Origin: Candidatus Bathyarchaeia archaeon
Lineage (GTDB): Archaea; Thermoproteota; Bathyarchaeia; Bathyarchaeales; DTEX01
DNA: 64,000 bases
Reading direction: 5' to 3'
Assembly (NCBI GenBank): GCA_038882715.1
Contig: JAVZNR010000008.1
Location: 1 to 64,000 of the forward strand
Shown here piece by piece: positions 51,753-61,959 of this stretch. The position numbers and the translations under genes are program-made. The notes under the pieces were generated by a model, which had not been told where the DNA came from, ran no database searches, and saw only the letters and a program-made list of their open reading frames with translations. How positions within the stretch are numbered: position 1 is the stretch's first letter; each line of letters begins with the position of its first letter.

Positions 51753-52601
51753 ATGTCGCTTGAGGATATTATTGCCAAAATACTTTCAGTGAAACCTGAA
51801 TTAACAAAGGATGAAGTTCTAAAGATTATCAAGGAGAGGGAGAAGAGCGCAAAGGGATTTTTAACGCTGGAGAGCGCTGCCCTGTCATTAGCCGCCGATC
51901 TGGGCATTGATTTCAAAGTGAGTTTCAGGCGCGAACTAAAAATTAAAGACTTAGTTTCCGGCTTAAGTAATGTAACGATTAGCGGTCGTGTAATCTATGT
52001 CGGCTCGTTAAGAAGGTTTTTTTATCCAGAGGGGCGCGAAGGATTTAAGAGGGTTATTTATTTAGCAGACGACACTGGTCTCACCAGAGCTACATTATGG
52101 AATGAAAAAGCGCTTCTCATAGACGTCGATGCAACAGATGAGATAGTGAGGTTGTCTCACGTAGCAGTGAGACGTAAAGGTGGCGGGAAAACGGAGCTGA
52201 ATGTGGGTCCTAAAAGTGAAGTGGAGATTAATCCAAAAGATTTAAATGAAGAAAATTATCCGCCCATAACGGGCTTCACTAAAAAAATTGGTGAAATATC
52301 TAGTCAAAATAAATTTGTTGATGTTATTGGCCTTATTGAGCAGGTTTATCCGCAGTTTACTTTTAAACGCAAAAACAGTGAGGGGAAAGTCAGACGTATG
52401 GAGATTAGCGATGAGAGCGGTAAAATTCTAGCGGTTCTTTGGGACGAGAGCGCCGATTTCATTTCAGAAGAACACTTAGGGCGTTATGTTATGATGCTAA
52501 ATATGAGAGTTAAGGAGCGTTTTGATGGTAAAATAGAAATTCATTCAGGAAGCCGGACAAGCATTCTTTTATTAAAAAAGAAGCCATCTGGCTTCAAATA
52601 A
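51753..52601 (+). CDS. RPA-like single-stranded DNA-binding protein (OB folds)
   Basis: ATG 51753 (MSLEDIIAKIL) is chosen as the natural start; ATG 51732 would add seven residues, and the frame is open back to 51648. The 282-residue product begins with a short helical region, then an OB fold (LSNVTISGRVIYVGSLRRF, YLADDTGLTRATLWNEKA) and a second OB fold (KFVDVIGLIEQVYPQFTF, MEISDESGKILAVLWDESA). This is the replication protein A pattern found in TACK archaea and euryarchaea. It protects single-stranded DNA in replication and repair. Confidence 0.85.
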   Translation: MSLEDIIAKILSVKPELTKDEVLKIIKEREKSAKGFLTLESAALSLAADLGIDFKVSFRRELKIKDLVSGLSNVTISGRVIYVGSLRRFFYPEGREGFKRVIYLADDTGLTRATLWNEKALLIDVDATDEIVRLSHVAVRRKGGGKTELNVGPKSEVEINPKDLNEENYPPITGFTKKIGEISSQNKFVDVIGLIEQVYPQFTFKRKNSEGKVRRMEISDESGKILAVLWDESADFISEEHLGRYVMMLNMRVKERFDGKIEIHSGSRTSILLLKKKPSGFK

Positions 52602-52665
52602 CTTAATACGGACAAAAATAAAATAAAGTTATTAAAAAGAAAAGATAAAAAAAGGTTTTATTGGC

Positions 52666-52944
52666 TTACTCCTTTTTTACTAGCGAGATCTCTATTGTCG
52701 AAACATTTGTCTTCGGTCGATCCGGGCTCGTCATCTCTTGAGTGCCTATCTCGATCTTCTCGATAACTATGTCTTTGAGGAAGGCGCGACGTAGCAATTC
52801 AACAACATCAACCGCTCGACTTATAGCTCTTCCTCTAGCCTTGACGACAACTCTTTTGGCACCGGAGTTGAACGCTGTCAGGCACGCTACCACATAGTTC
52901 ATTACTGGCTTCTTTCCGATCATTACTTGACTTTCTTCGGCCAT
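52666..52944 (-). CDS. albA: Alba chromatin protein
   Basis: This 92-residue protein has [19 protein letters not shown], where the paired lysines (the first or second is acetylated in Sulfolobus Alba) contact [24 protein letters not shown] and the beta hairpin [10 protein letters not shown] complete the Alba fold. Alba dimers coat DNA and RNA. It starts at ATG 52944 behind GAGGAGA in the leader. It is convergent with the RPA gene. Confidence 0.9.
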   Translation of the reverse strand: MAEESQVMIGKKPVMNYVVACLTAFNSGAKRVVVKARGRAISRAVDVVELLRRAFLKDIVIEKIEIGTQEMTSPDRPKTNVSTIEISLVKKE

Positions 52945-53022
52945 AGTGTATCTCTTCTCCTCACCGCTAATTTCTTGTTAATTCACCTTATTTTTAAACA
53001 TAACTACGATATAATATTTTCC

Positions 53023-54864
53023 TTAAGGAAGAAGAGATAATATTATCGTGAATAGAAAACCAAAGAAAACGAAAATAAGTGAATATTTTTTCGCTCTTCT
53101 TGAAACTATATCAGTAAGCGCGCTAAGCTGATTGATTTGAAGTTCTCCAATAACTTTAACTCTTGGAATTACTACTTTATGCCATGCTACTTCAACAGGC
53201 TCCATGTTATTTAACGCTTCAATAACGGAGCGCCTAACGTACTCAATCAATCTATTATGCTCTATAACTTCCCCTACGGGGTAGTATCCTCTCTCATTCA
53301 ACACAATTGCATTAACAATATGTGTATCGGTCGTGAAAACCTCACCGCCACTTACGCCCAAATCCTTTAGACTTAAAAGAATCTTTTCTCTTAAACCGGA
53401 CACCACATTGTTCCCATCTATTGTAACGTAAGCTATCTTCTGACCGCTGGCCGCGACAACTATGGCCGTGATACCCCCCGGCCCAATCCCATCTTTAACG
53501 CTTAAATCCTTCGGGTTAACTTTTCCGGCGCCCACCATTAAGCCATCCGGAATACATGCGAGACCCTTTGCTTTATTGAGGGCTAATATCACGGCTTCTC
53601 TGAACGCTTCCACGGCTTTCTCAACATTGAATGGTCCATTGAGACTGTTATGGGAGTCTACAGCTATTGCCCAGGAGAAGCCGTTTTCCATGGCCTTCTG
53701 AACTATAAAGTCGTTTAATTCTATTGGTAAATCTTCCATTGTTTCAGGGGAAAGAGTCAAAGTTAAAAAGACACATTTATTGAAGACTTGGCAACCAACT
53801 TTCGCTCCATCCTTCTCAACGCTAAAGAAAATAGTTGCGTTGGTGGAAAAAACATGTGGCTCATTCATGGCCTCAAGCAACCTTTCAAGAACCTTTTTGT
53901 TTTCTCTTTGAGAGACTAGGTCGAGAGAATGGCCTGATATCCCGTGCGGGACAGAAACCACGCATCCATACTCTTTTTCTAATAGGTTTTCTATTAAGCT
54001 TGGAAGGGAGCTGCTTCCAATATTTTTAAATGGTCCCGGATGCAAGTTAGGGACAACTATTATGGCCTTTAAGTCTCCAGTATTTTTGCTCCTAAAAATG
54101 ATTAGAGACGTCATTATGTCGCGTTCTTCTCCAAGGCGCTCCAATATTTCCTCAAATGGCCCCTCTAGGCTTTCAGTCCAATTGGCAAGAAAAGCCCTAA
54201 ATATCTCAAGCGATGGAATGCTAAATGTTTTCTCTCCCTCCCTATTAAGGAGGGTTATGAACAAGTGCACACTTAACATTGAGGCGGCTGCGGCAATAAT
54301 GATATGTCCTATATGACTTATGGAAAAAGTCTTCACACGAATTAAGATCATTAGCAGCAAAGTTGCAGAGGACTGGAGCCCGCTGGCAATAGATTTAGCC
54401 AAAAAGTTTGAAAAAGAAATAGAGTGGACGACTAGGGTACGAAAAGAAAAATTTGCAAAAAAGCAAATTGATAAAACTTTAATAAGCAAGTCTGGATCTT
54501 TTAGGGAACTTGGAGCTAGTATACCCCCGATAGTCATGATAACTATATAGAAGAGATTTGCGGAAAACGATAGAAAAGATATTCTCCTATGGTTTAAAAC
54601 AGGGTCTCTGGCAGATAATATCCTAGCGGCAAGATAATCCAAAGCTATAATTAGCGCATTGAACAGGATCCCCAGCTTAAAGCCCCTCGTGATCCATGAT
54701 ACTAACTGATGCTGCAAGCCGATCATCGTTATCAAGCCCAAAAGAAAGTTCTCGAGGCACAGTAATGCGAGTATTACTTTAAATGACGGGAGAGTAAATA
54801 GGCTAGAATAATGTTTAACGGCAAGGTCGATGCTGCTTTCAGAAGGCGACGGATCCAATCTCAA
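53023..54864 (-). CDS. DUF2070 family membrane protein
   Basis: This 613-residue protein starts at TTG 54864. Six or seven N-terminal membrane helices (about 30-210) are followed by a large soluble domain with IVVPNLHPGPFKNIGSSSLPS, VSVPHGISGHSLDL, AVDSHNSLNGP and TTDTHIVNAI, and a C-terminal membrane anchor. The repeated histidine and aspartate motifs (LHPGP, SGHSLD, DSHNS, DTH) look like a metal-dependent hydrolase site, which is my inference; DUF2070 is a mainly archaeal family with no established function. Confidence 0.85.
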   Translation of the reverse strand: MRLDPSPSESSIDLAVKHYSSLFTLPSFKVILALLCLENFLLGLITMIGLQHQLVSWITRGFKLGILFNALIIALDYLAARILSARDPVLNHRRISFLSFSANLFYIVIMTIGGILAPSSLKDPDLLIKVLSICFFANFSFRTLVVHSISFSNFLAKSIASGLQSSATLLLMILIRVKTFSISHIGHIIIAAAASMLSVHLFITLLNREGEKTFSIPSLEIFRAFLANWTESLEGPFEEILERLGEERDIMTSLIIFRSKNTGDLKAIIVVPNLHPGPFKNIGSSSLPSLIENLLEKEYGCVVSVPHGISGHSLDLVSQRENKKVLERLLEAMNEPHVFSTNATIFFSVEKDGAKVGCQVFNKCVFLTLTLSPETMEDLPIELNDFIVQKAMENGFSWAIAVDSHNSLNGPFNVEKAVEAFREAVILALNKAKGLACIPDGLMVGAGKVNPKDLSVKDGIGPGGITAIVVAASGQKIAYVTIDGNNVVSGLREKILLSLKDLGVSGGEVFTTDTHIVNAIVLNERGYYPVGEVIEHNRLIEYVRRSVIEALNNMEPVEVAWHKVVIPRVKVIGELQINQLSALTDIVSRRAKKYSLIFVFFGFLFTIILSLLP

Positions 54865-54977
54865 TCACCAGTCACATTCACCCTCTTCCACTTAAAGAAT
54901 TTAGGATAAAAATAAATTTAATAGTCAGCCTGAAAACAGCCCTGGAGCACGCATACCGTTATTTTAGGTTGCTTTCG

Positions 54978-55154
54978 CTACATGGAAAACTGAATGATGA
55001 TGCATAACGCTATGAAAACTATTGTCAATATTATTAATGTTCTGGGCCTTATTTTTACACCTAAACTTTCCTCTTCAAAGAACCTCAGTAAGCCGGCGCC
55101 AGCGGCTGGCGCTGGTGCAGTTCTACGCCTTTTTCTCTCCCTTCCACCGCTCAA
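54978..55154 (-). CDS. Preprotein translocase Sec61-beta/SecG subunit
   Basis: A 58-residue frame starts at TTG 55154 behind AGGTGG. It has a basic Arg/Lys N-terminus, a Pro/Ala stretch (APAPAAGAGLLRFFEEES), GVKIRPRTL, and one C-terminal membrane helix. This is the archaeal Sec61-beta pattern, in which GLxRFFEEE and the KI.P before the helix are diagnostic. It assists the SecYE channel. The short GC-rich hairpin inside results from the Ala/Pro codons. Confidence 0.85.
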   Translation of the reverse strand: MSGGRERKRRRTAPAPAAGAGLLRFFEEESLGVKIRPRTLIILTIVFIALCIIIQFSM

Positions 55155-55209
55155 AGATTAACCACCTTTTCATAAATTTTAGTGATGAGTAGCCAATTAA
55201 CCTTTTCGC

Positions 55210-56841
55210 TTATATTTCGCCTCCTCTTTTAAGTTTTCTTTCGAGACATGCTTTAACAAAACCATAATATTCTGGACTTGGCTTCCCAGGCCTACTCTTA
55301 AATTCGCCGTGGAACTGTGACGCGAAAAAGAAGAATTTATCCGGCAGTTCTAGAATCTCCATCCTCTTGCCATCTGGGCTCTTTCCGGAGAAGACGAGTC
55401 CATGCTTTTCTAAAATCTCTACGTATTTCGGGTTGACTTCGTATCTATGCCTATGTCTCTCGTATATTTCCGTTGCGCCATAAAGCTTATGGGCTAATGT
55501 ACCCTCCTTAACTATTATTTTATGTGCCCCTAGGCGCATGGTAGCTCCTTTATAAGTTGTCTGATACTGTTCAGGCATTAAATCTATTACTGGATGGGGA
55601 GTATCCTCATCTATTTCAGTACTGTTTGCGTTCTTTAATCCGCATATGTTTCTCGCGAATTCGACAACAGCCAATTGAAAGCCGTAACAGATGCCTAGAA
55701 ATGGAATATTGTTCTCTCTCGCATACTTGATCGCCATCATTTTACCAGCTGTCCCTCTAGGGCCAAACCCGTATGGAACAAATATGCCATCGTACTCCTT
55801 AAGTTCATTGATCCTCTCCGGGTTCTTCTCAAACTTCTCCGCTTCTATAAAATCTATCGTAACCTTGGTGCCGCAGGCCGCACCAGCATGCTTAAATGCC
55901 TCATTCATACTAACATAGCTATCAATTAGCCCTGTGTATTTGCCAACAAGAGCTATTTTTACGCTGTATTTAGCGTTCTCTAAGGCGTTAACAAAGTTTC
56001 TCCATCTCTCTATCTCACTTATATTGATCTGCTTTGGCGCAAGACCGAGCCGCTTACATATGTAGTCGCCCATCCCCTGTTCATCCAAAATTAATGGAAC
56101 CTTATAGATGGTTGATACATTATAAGAGCAGAACACCGCTTCTTTAGGTATTGTTCCAAACAACGCTATTTTCTCAAGAGCTTCATTGGTGATCATTTTT
56201 GCACATCTAGAAACTATTATGTCGGGCTGTATACCTATTCTGCGCAGCTCGTTTACGCTGTGTTGAAGGGGCTTAGTTTTCATCTCGGATGTCACGTCGA
56301 GTATGGGGACCAGAGCAACATGTATGTAAAGAGTATTCTCATAGCCTTCCTCAAGGCGCATCTGCCTCATAGCCTCTAAGAAAGGTAGCCCTTCTATGTC
56401 GCCAACGGTTCCACCGCACTCTGTAAGAACGACATCTGCTCCAGACTTTTTTGCGACCGCACGTATCCTATGCTTAATCTCATCGGTTATATGCGGTATT
56501 ATTTGGACGCATTTTCCGAGAAAGTCCCCCCTCCTCTCCTTCTCAATGACCGCCTGATACACTTGCCCTGTTGTAATATTATTTTCTTTCGACAAATTGA
56601 TGTCAAGGAACCTTTCATACCAACCTAAGTCGAGGTCTGTCTCTCCTCCATCATCGGTAACAAAAATTTCGCCGTGAATGTACGGGTTCATGGTTCCGGC
56701 GTCAACATTTACGTACGGGTCTATTTTAATTACTGTAACTGAGAAACCTCTAAACTGAAGCATTTTTCCTACAGATGATGTGACTATTCCCTTACCTACC
56801 GAGCTTAATACTCCGCCAGTAACGAAAATATATTTAACCAT
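55210..56841 (-). CDS. pyrG: CTP synthase
   Basis: This 543-residue protein has the N-terminal synthetase domain ([44 protein letters not shown]) and the C-terminal glutamine amidotransferase domain with the nucleophile in [15 protein letters not shown], then the catalytic His-Glu pair late (FHGEFKSRP). The usual GICLG motif reads GICYG. It makes CTP from UTP, completing the pathway that starts with PyrB at 28046. The start is ATG 56841, and it is 55 nt downstream of the Sec61-beta start on the same strand. Confidence 0.95.
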   Translation of the reverse strand: MVKYIFVTGGVLSSVGKGIVTSSVGKMLQFRGFSVTVIKIDPYVNVDAGTMNPYIHGEIFVTDDGGETDLDLGWYERFLDINLSKENNITTGQVYQAVIEKERRGDFLGKCVQIIPHITDEIKHRIRAVAKKSGADVVLTECGGTVGDIEGLPFLEAMRQMRLEEGYENTLYIHVALVPILDVTSEMKTKPLQHSVNELRRIGIQPDIIVSRCAKMITNEALEKIALFGTIPKEAVFCSYNVSTIYKVPLILDEQGMGDYICKRLGLAPKQINISEIERWRNFVNALENAKYSVKIALVGKYTGLIDSYVSMNEAFKHAGAACGTKVTIDFIEAEKFEKNPERINELKEYDGIFVPYGFGPRGTAGKMMAIKYARENNIPFLGICYGFQLAVVEFARNICGLKNANSTEIDEDTPHPVIDLMPEQYQTTYKGATMRLGAHKIIVKEGTLAHKLYGATEIYERHRHRYEVNPKYVEILEKHGLVFSGKSPDGKRMEILELPDKFFFFASQFHGEFKSRPGKPSPEYYGFVKACLERKLKRGGEI

Positions 56842-56988
56842 CGCCTAAACCTCTTCCCAATTATATAGAGATAAGTCCAGAACATGCTTAAAATGGTTAA
56901 CGTCTGCTTTTATGTTAAGCGAAAGATTTTTTTCCAACATTTTCCCTCTATACCTAAAGGGTTCGCATGTTTAAAGGAGGAGCTATAA

Positions 56989-58017
56989 ATGAGAGTTGGG
57001 GTTCTAACGGGCGGTGGAGATGCACCGGGACTTAATGCCGCTATCAGAGCAATAGTGAAGAAATGTGAGAAATATGGCTTCGAAGTTTTAGGTATTAGAC
57101 GCGGGTGGGCAGGCATGCTTGAGGGCGACGCGATACCGCTGAAATATGATAATATTAAGGATATCATTGGGTTTGGCGGCACAATAATTAAGACTTCGAG
57201 GACAAATCCTCTAAAGTATCCTGACGGGATAAAAAGGATAGCTGAAAACTTTAAAAAACTCGGCTTGGATGCATTAATAGCGATCGGCGGAGATGATACT
57301 TTAAGTGTCGCTAAAGCTATTAGTGACGCTGGATTAAACGTTGTCGGTATTCCTAAAACCATTGATTACGATGTGCCGGAAACCGAGCACACTATAGGCT
57401 TTGACACAGCCATTAATGAAGCCATGCATCAGATAGAGAACATTAAGGCTACGGCCGACGCTCATGAAAGAGTATTCATTGTTGAAATTATGGGTAGACA
57501 TGCCGGATGGATTGCGCTATACTCTGGATTAGCTGCAGGGGCTGATCTCATATTGATACCGGAAGAACCGTTCAGCGTATCCGACGTAGTAAACTTTGTG
57601 AAGAAGAAGATGGAAAGTGGCCAAAAATCTCTAGTGATGGTTGTTGCTGAAGGCGCTTTAATCAAAGATTACAGAGGCCCAATAACTAAAGATGTTAAAG
57701 TCGACCAGTTTGGGCACGTTTATCTTGGAGGAATAGGGGAGTTTTTGGCAAAGGAGATTGAAAAAGCGTTAGGCATTGAAACAAGACATGTTGTTCCAGC
57801 TCACACGATTAGGGGAGGATCGCCGACGGCGCTTGACCGCATAGTATCTACAAGATACGGTCTAGCAGCGGTAGATTTAGTCAAGGAAGGAAAATTTGGT
57901 TTAATGGTCGCGCTCAAATCCGGAAAGATAACCACAGTCCCACTTTCAGAAGCGACCGGAAGAACCAAACAAGTAGACTTAGAACTATATAATGAGGCTA
58001 AAGTTTTCTTCGAATGA
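56989..58017 (+). CDS. 6-phosphofructokinase (PFK-A family; PPi-type signature)
   Basis: This 342-residue protein starts at ATG 56989 behind GGAGG. GGGDAPGLNAAIRA, GFDTAINEAMHQIENI, EIMGRHAGWIAL and GGSPTALDRI are PFK motifs. At the phosphoryl-donor site it has GGDDTLSVA (D103) and GIPKTIDYDV (K123), the Asp/Lys pair typical of pyrophosphate-dependent enzymes, where ATP enzymes have Gly/Gly. The usual TIDND reads TIDYD. It may therefore use PPi, working reversibly in glycolysis or gluconeogenesis. Its neighbour is a PfkB kinase transcribed convergently. Confidence 0.85.
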   Translation: MRVGVLTGGGDAPGLNAAIRAIVKKCEKYGFEVLGIRRGWAGMLEGDAIPLKYDNIKDIIGFGGTIIKTSRTNPLKYPDGIKRIAENFKKLGLDALIAIGGDDTLSVAKAISDAGLNVVGIPKTIDYDVPETEHTIGFDTAINEAMHQIENIKATADAHERVFIVEIMGRHAGWIALYSGLAAGADLILIPEEPFSVSDVVNFVKKKMESGQKSLVMVVAEGALIKDYRGPITKDVKVDQFGHVYLGGIGEFLAKEIEKALGIETRHVVPAHTIRGGSPTALDRIVSTRYGLAAVDLVKEGKFGLMVALKSGKITTVPLSEATGRTKQVDLELYNEAKVFFE

Positions 58018-58064
58018 AATAGAGGAAAATTAGCCTTAACATTTTTGTTTAAATATTTTAGTTT

Positions 58065-59039
58065 TTAGATTTCAACACCAGCCCCATGCTCCTTGAGAAA
58101 ATTATTTAGTTCTTCTCGGTAAGGTAGAGCGGTTATCGCACCATGTTTCGTAACTACGAAAGCTCCAACAGCATTAGCTATTTTAACACATTTCTCTAAG
58201 TCCCATCCTTTAATTACGCCAAGAAGTAGGCCAGCGTTCCATCCGTCGCCAGCACCCGTAGTATCTACAGGTTTAACCTTGAAGGCTGGAGCATAAACTT
58301 TTCTTCCATCTTTGGTTTTCACAAAGGCCCCTCTCTCGCCAAGCTTTATGCCAACTATTTCAACACCGTATCTCAAAGCCTTATCTGCAGCCCTTTCCGG
58401 CTCACTTGTCCCAAACGTGAACTCCGCCTCTTCCCGTGAAAACATCGCTATGTCGGAAAGCCTGAGCACTTTGCTATAGATAGCTTTTATCGTTTTTTCG
58501 GATCTCCATACGTCGAGCCTTAAAGTTGGATCGAATGAAACTTTAACTCCCCTCTTTTTAGCATACATGGCGGCGTCTAAAATGGCTTTTCTCGACGGAT
58601 TGACTGAAAGAGCGAAACCGGAAACATGAAGAATCTTCGCAGAAGAGATGTAATCGTAGTCGATGTCCTCCGGCGATAGTGAATCAACCGAAGTTCTTTT
58701 AACCCAAGGGCTTCTGTAAAATATGAACATGCGTTCACCAGTTTCCGGATCATTAACAACAAAAGCAAGCGTTGTTCTAACATCTCTTTTAACTTTGACG
58801 CGGGATATATCAACGCCGTTTCTTTCAAGTTCCTTTAAAAGAAAATACCCAAAAGGATCATCTCCGACAACCGTTATGGCTCCAACAGCTAGACCCAACC
58901 TCACCGCTCCAATCAATGTATTCATGGGCGCCCCACCAAAAAACTTTCTGAAGGTCGAAGCCTCAATATACGATACAGGCTCTGTAGCAATGAAATCGAT
59001 CAAAACTTCACCTATTCCAACAATGTCTAAATTTGGCAT
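58065..59039 (-). CDS. PfkB-family carbohydrate kinase (fructokinase-like)
   Basis: This 324-residue protein has the N-terminal ribokinase motif (FRKFFGGAPMNTLIGAVRLG) and the C-terminal ATP/base motif DTTGAGDGWNAGLL. The intervening AFVVNDPETGERMFIFYRS and SFDPTLRLDVWRS fit fructokinases and 2-keto-3-deoxygluconate kinases. It phosphorylates a sugar such as fructose or KDG. It lies 17 nt from serS on the same strand. The substrate is undecided. Confidence 0.85.
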   Translation of the reverse strand: MPNLDIVGIGEVLIDFIATEPVSYIEASTFRKFFGGAPMNTLIGAVRLGLAVGAITVVGDDPFGYFLLKELERNGVDISRVKVKRDVRTTLAFVVNDPETGERMFIFYRSPWVKRTSVDSLSPEDIDYDYISSAKILHVSGFALSVNPSRKAILDAAMYAKKRGVKVSFDPTLRLDVWRSEKTIKAIYSKVLRLSDIAMFSREEAEFTFGTSEPERAADKALRYGVEIVGIKLGERGAFVKTKDGRKVYAPAFKVKPVDTTGAGDGWNAGLLLGVIKGWDLEKCVKIANAVGAFVVTKHGAITALPYREELNNFLKEHGAGVEI

Positions 59040-59055
59040 GTTCTCAACCCTTCCA

Positions 59056-60339
59056 CTACTTTGCCTCCAGCTTCTCCATATTATTCATGTACGGTCTTAA
59101 AACTTCCGGGATAATGACAGACCCATCCTCTTGCTGATAATGCTCTAGTATCGCCATCATTGTTCGGCTTGTCGCTAAAGCGGTGCTATTAAGCGTATGC
59201 ACGTATCCTTTGGGTGGTCTTCCAGGCCCATCCCTGTATTTTATGTTTAATCTTCTCGCTTGATAATCAGTGCAGTTTGAGTTTGAGCCTATCTCCCTAA
59301 ACTTTCCATCAACCATCCAAACTTCCGTATCGTACTTCTTCGCGGCAACCGTCCCTATATCGCCAGTGCAGACATTTACTACACGATAATGTAAACCGAG
59401 CATCTGATACATTTCTTCACAGTTCCGCTGCAGCTCTTCATGGATTTCCCAAGACTGCTCCGGGAGACAGAAGACGAATTGCTCAACCTTATTGAATTGA
59501 TGCATTCTAAAGAAGCCCTTAGTATATTTACCATGCGCCCCCACCTCCTTTCTAAAGTTTGTGCTCACGCCAACAAACTTTAGTGGCAGTTGACTTTTAT
59601 CTAGAACTTCGTCCATAAACATCGCCGCTATCGGATGCTCGCTTGTGGCGATCAAATAAAGGTCTTCGCCCTCAATCTTATACATAACTTTCTCAAAATC
59701 CTCTAGATCTACGCAGCCCTCGTAGGGTTTTCTACGGAGCATGAACGGCGGCTCAATTAATATGAAGCCGCGCTTTCTAAGGAAGTCTATGGCGAACCTC
59801 TGTATTGCAAGATCAAGTAAAACGAGCTCCTCCTTAAAATAAAAGAAGCCTGAGCCGGCAACCTTATTAGCTCTCTCCTCATCAACTAAACCTAGATTTT
59901 TCGCTATATCTATGTGGCTTTTAGGCGGAAAATCAAACCTTGGCGGTGAACCCCACCGTCTTACCTCGACATTATCATTTTCATCTTGACCGTATGGAAC
60001 TGACTCGTGAAGTAAATTTGGCACCCGCATGAGCAAACTCCTTACTTTCACCCTATACTCCTCAACATGGTCTTCTAGAACCTTTATATCCGCCTGAACC
60101 TTTTCGGCCTCAAGAAGTAGCTGGTCAGCGCTCTCATTCATCTTCTTTCTCTGAGCAATTGCGACACTAAGCTCATTTCTCCTCCTCCTCAAATTATTTA
60201 GCTCAGTTTGCAACATCCTCCATTTCTTATCGATTTCCATGAGTTCGTCGAGAATCTTCAGTTTTTCAGGATCGTTTCTGCGCTTAATGTTTTCCTTAAC
60301 AAAGTCCGGTTTCTCTCTTATCAGCCTGATGTCTATCAT
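59056..60339 (-). CDS. serS: Seryl-tRNA synthetase
   Basis: This 427-residue protein has a long N-terminal helical hairpin (residues about 30-105) that grips tRNA-Ser, then class II motifs: motif 2 FRKEVGAHGKYTKGFFRMHQF and motif 3 LNSTALATSRTMMAILE (both in part). This is the common bacterial-type SerRS found in most archaea, not the rare methanogen form. The start is ATG 60339, and it is divergent from the S3Ae gene. Confidence 0.95.
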   Translation of the reverse strand: MIDIRLIREKPDFVKENIKRRNDPEKLKILDELMEIDKKWRMLQTELNNLRRRRNELSVAIAQRKKMNESADQLLLEAEKVQADIKVLEDHVEEYRVKVRSLLMRVPNLLHESVPYGQDENDNVEVRRWGSPPRFDFPPKSHIDIAKNLGLVDEERANKVAGSGFFYFKEELVLLDLAIQRFAIDFLRKRGFILIEPPFMLRRKPYEGCVDLEDFEKVMYKIEGEDLYLIATSEHPIAAMFMDEVLDKSQLPLKFVGVSTNFRKEVGAHGKYTKGFFRMHQFNKVEQFVFCLPEQSWEIHEELQRNCEEMYQMLGLHYRVVNVCTGDIGTVAAKKYDTEVWMVDGKFREIGSNSNCTDYQARRLNIKYRDGPGRPPKGYVHTLNSTALATSRTMMAILEHYQQEDGSVIIPEVLRPYMNNMEKLEAK

Positions 60340-60488
60340 AGCGGAAACCCTTTTTCAAAAAGAAAAGATTTAGACCAATATAAAAGCGTTCATTTAAAGT
60401 TTCATAAAAATTTAAGGCTTAGGATTTTTCAGAAACCTTTAATATAAACCTATTTTATTATTTTCTGAATACGACGGTGGCATGAAAG

Positions 60489-61190
60489 GTGTCAAAGAGC
60501 ACCCGTATTAAAGATAAGTGGCGTAGTAAAAAATGGTATACTGTAGTTGCTCCACCATATTTTGGGAGCGTTGAAATAGGCGCTATACCAGCAGATGAGC
60601 CGGAGAAAATTCTAGGAAGGGTTGTGGAAGCGACGCTATACGATATAACTGAGGATTTTGCCCATCAATATCTGAAGACTTACTTTCAAATCATTAATGT
60701 GGATGGTAAAAGAGCGCTGACTATATTTAAGGGACACGAGTATTCAAGAGATTATCTGAGGAGTCTCATCAGAAGGAAGACAACTAAGGTTGACGGAATA
60801 TTTGACGTGATTACTAAAGACGGCTATAAATTGAGGGTCGCGGCATGCGCCTTCACAACCACTAGGATAAAGACTTCTCAAGAGCGGGAGATACGCGCAA
60901 TAATGAAGAAGATTATAGAAGAAAAGGCGCAGACATTATCTTTCGATCAGTTTGTGCAGGAGGCTGTCCTTGGTAAAATAGCCTCCGACATATATAACAA
61001 TGCGAAAAAGGTGGCGCCTCTACGCCACGTAGGCATAAGAAAAACAAAGCTACTCTCAAGTCCGGGGGTCCAAATACCGATGGTTAAAGAGATATCTGAA
61101 GCTGAAGTTGAGGCGGATGCTGAGCTAAGCGAAGCTAAAGAAGCCGAAGAAGTTGAGGATGAGAAAGAGCCTTCTTATGATGAGGAGTAA
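60489..61190 (+). CDS. rps3ae: 30S ribosomal protein S3Ae (S1e)
   Basis: This 233-residue protein starts at GTG 60489. RIKDKWRSKKWYTVVAPPYFG and GRVVEATLYDITEDF are the S3Ae N-terminal signatures, and TSQEREIRAIMKKIIEEKAQ is conserved. The C-terminal 30 residues are strongly acidic (rich in Glu and Asp), an extension beyond the usual about 200 residues. It is part of the small ribosomal subunit near the decoding platform. Confidence 0.95.
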   Translation: MSKSTRIKDKWRSKKWYTVVAPPYFGSVEIGAIPADEPEKILGRVVEATLYDITEDFAHQYLKTYFQIINVDGKRALTIFKGHEYSRDYLRSLIRRKTTKVDGIFDVITKDGYKLRVAACAFTTTRIKTSQEREIRAIMKKIIEEKAQTLSFDQFVQEAVLGKIASDIYNNAKKVAPLRHVGIRKTKLLSSPGVQIPMVKEISEAEVEADAELSEAKEAEEVEDEKEPSYDEE

Positions 61191-61240
61191 TTAAAACAGG
61201 CTTTTATCCTCATTTAATATCTTGTCTTAATTAAAGTAGT

Positions 61241-61873
61241 ATGAGTAAAGAGAAAGACTTCTGGAGCTCCCTGTCGAGGAGGAGAGTCGCGCAAGAAGCT
61301 GCCTTCTTACTATATACTATGCAGGAAAAGGAGTTTAAGCAAGCTAAAGAGAGGGCTGCTAGCATACTCGGTTTAAGAGTTCTGCCGACAAACTTGGAGA
61401 TCGCTGAAGAGTTGGATCGAATAGCTGATGAATATGAAGGAGAAGAAAGGAAAACTCGTTTAATACGGATGAGGGAAGAAGCCCTTAAAATAATGGAGTG
61501 CCTTCAAGACTTTCATCCAAAACTTATAGGCAGCGTTTGGAGGGGGACAGCAAACAGGAATAGTGACATAGATATAGTTCTTTTCGCGCCAGATGAAAGC
61601 TTAGTTATAAAGACGCTCGTTAGTGGAGGATTTAAGTTAACAAGGATCGAGATGACGCCCACTGCAAAAGATGGAAGCGGCGAAGCCACTCATATTTTTT
61701 TAGATTTGCCATCAGGAGACAAAGCTGAAATAATAGTTAGGAGGCTAGAAGACATGTACGTTGAGGAGCGCTGTGAAATTTACGGTGATTTAAAGAAAGG
61801 CTTAACGATCTCTCAGCTCAGAGAGGTTCTGGAAAAGGATCCTTTGAAAAAATTCATTCCAAAGAAGGCTTGA
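61241..61873 (+). CDS. Nucleotidyltransferase-domain protein
   Basis: This 210-residue protein has LIGSVWRGTANRNSDIDIVLF (G97, S98, D109, D111), the G-S...D-x-D signature of Pol-beta-type nucleotidyltransferases; the third acidic residue may be in DKAEIIV. A helical N-terminal region of about 90 residues precedes it. It resembles the catalytic part of archaeal NTase proteins found with ribosomal genes, but the substrate is unknown. It follows S3Ae by 50 nt and precedes DUF2095 on the same strand. Confidence 0.75.
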   Translation: MSKEKDFWSSLSRRRVAQEAAFLLYTMQEKEFKQAKERAASILGLRVLPTNLEIAEELDRIADEYEGEERKTRLIRMREEALKIMECLQDFHPKLIGSVWRGTANRNSDIDIVLFAPDESLVIKTLVSGGFKLTRIEMTPTAKDGSGEATHIFLDLPSGDKAEIIVRRLEDMYVEERCEIYGDLKKGLTISQLREVLEKDPLKKFIPKKA

Positions 61874-61959
61874 ATCACCTCAGCTTCTTCCTAAAATATT
61901 TAATAAAACCTTTTTAAGGCGTAGCTGCCATAAGATAGATTGGAGATGATTAAAAGACA

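Noticed and set aside
55095-55122. GC-rich inverted repeat as a terminator or regulatory hairpin
   Set aside because: It lies within the Ala/Pro codons of Sec61-beta and is explained by coding.
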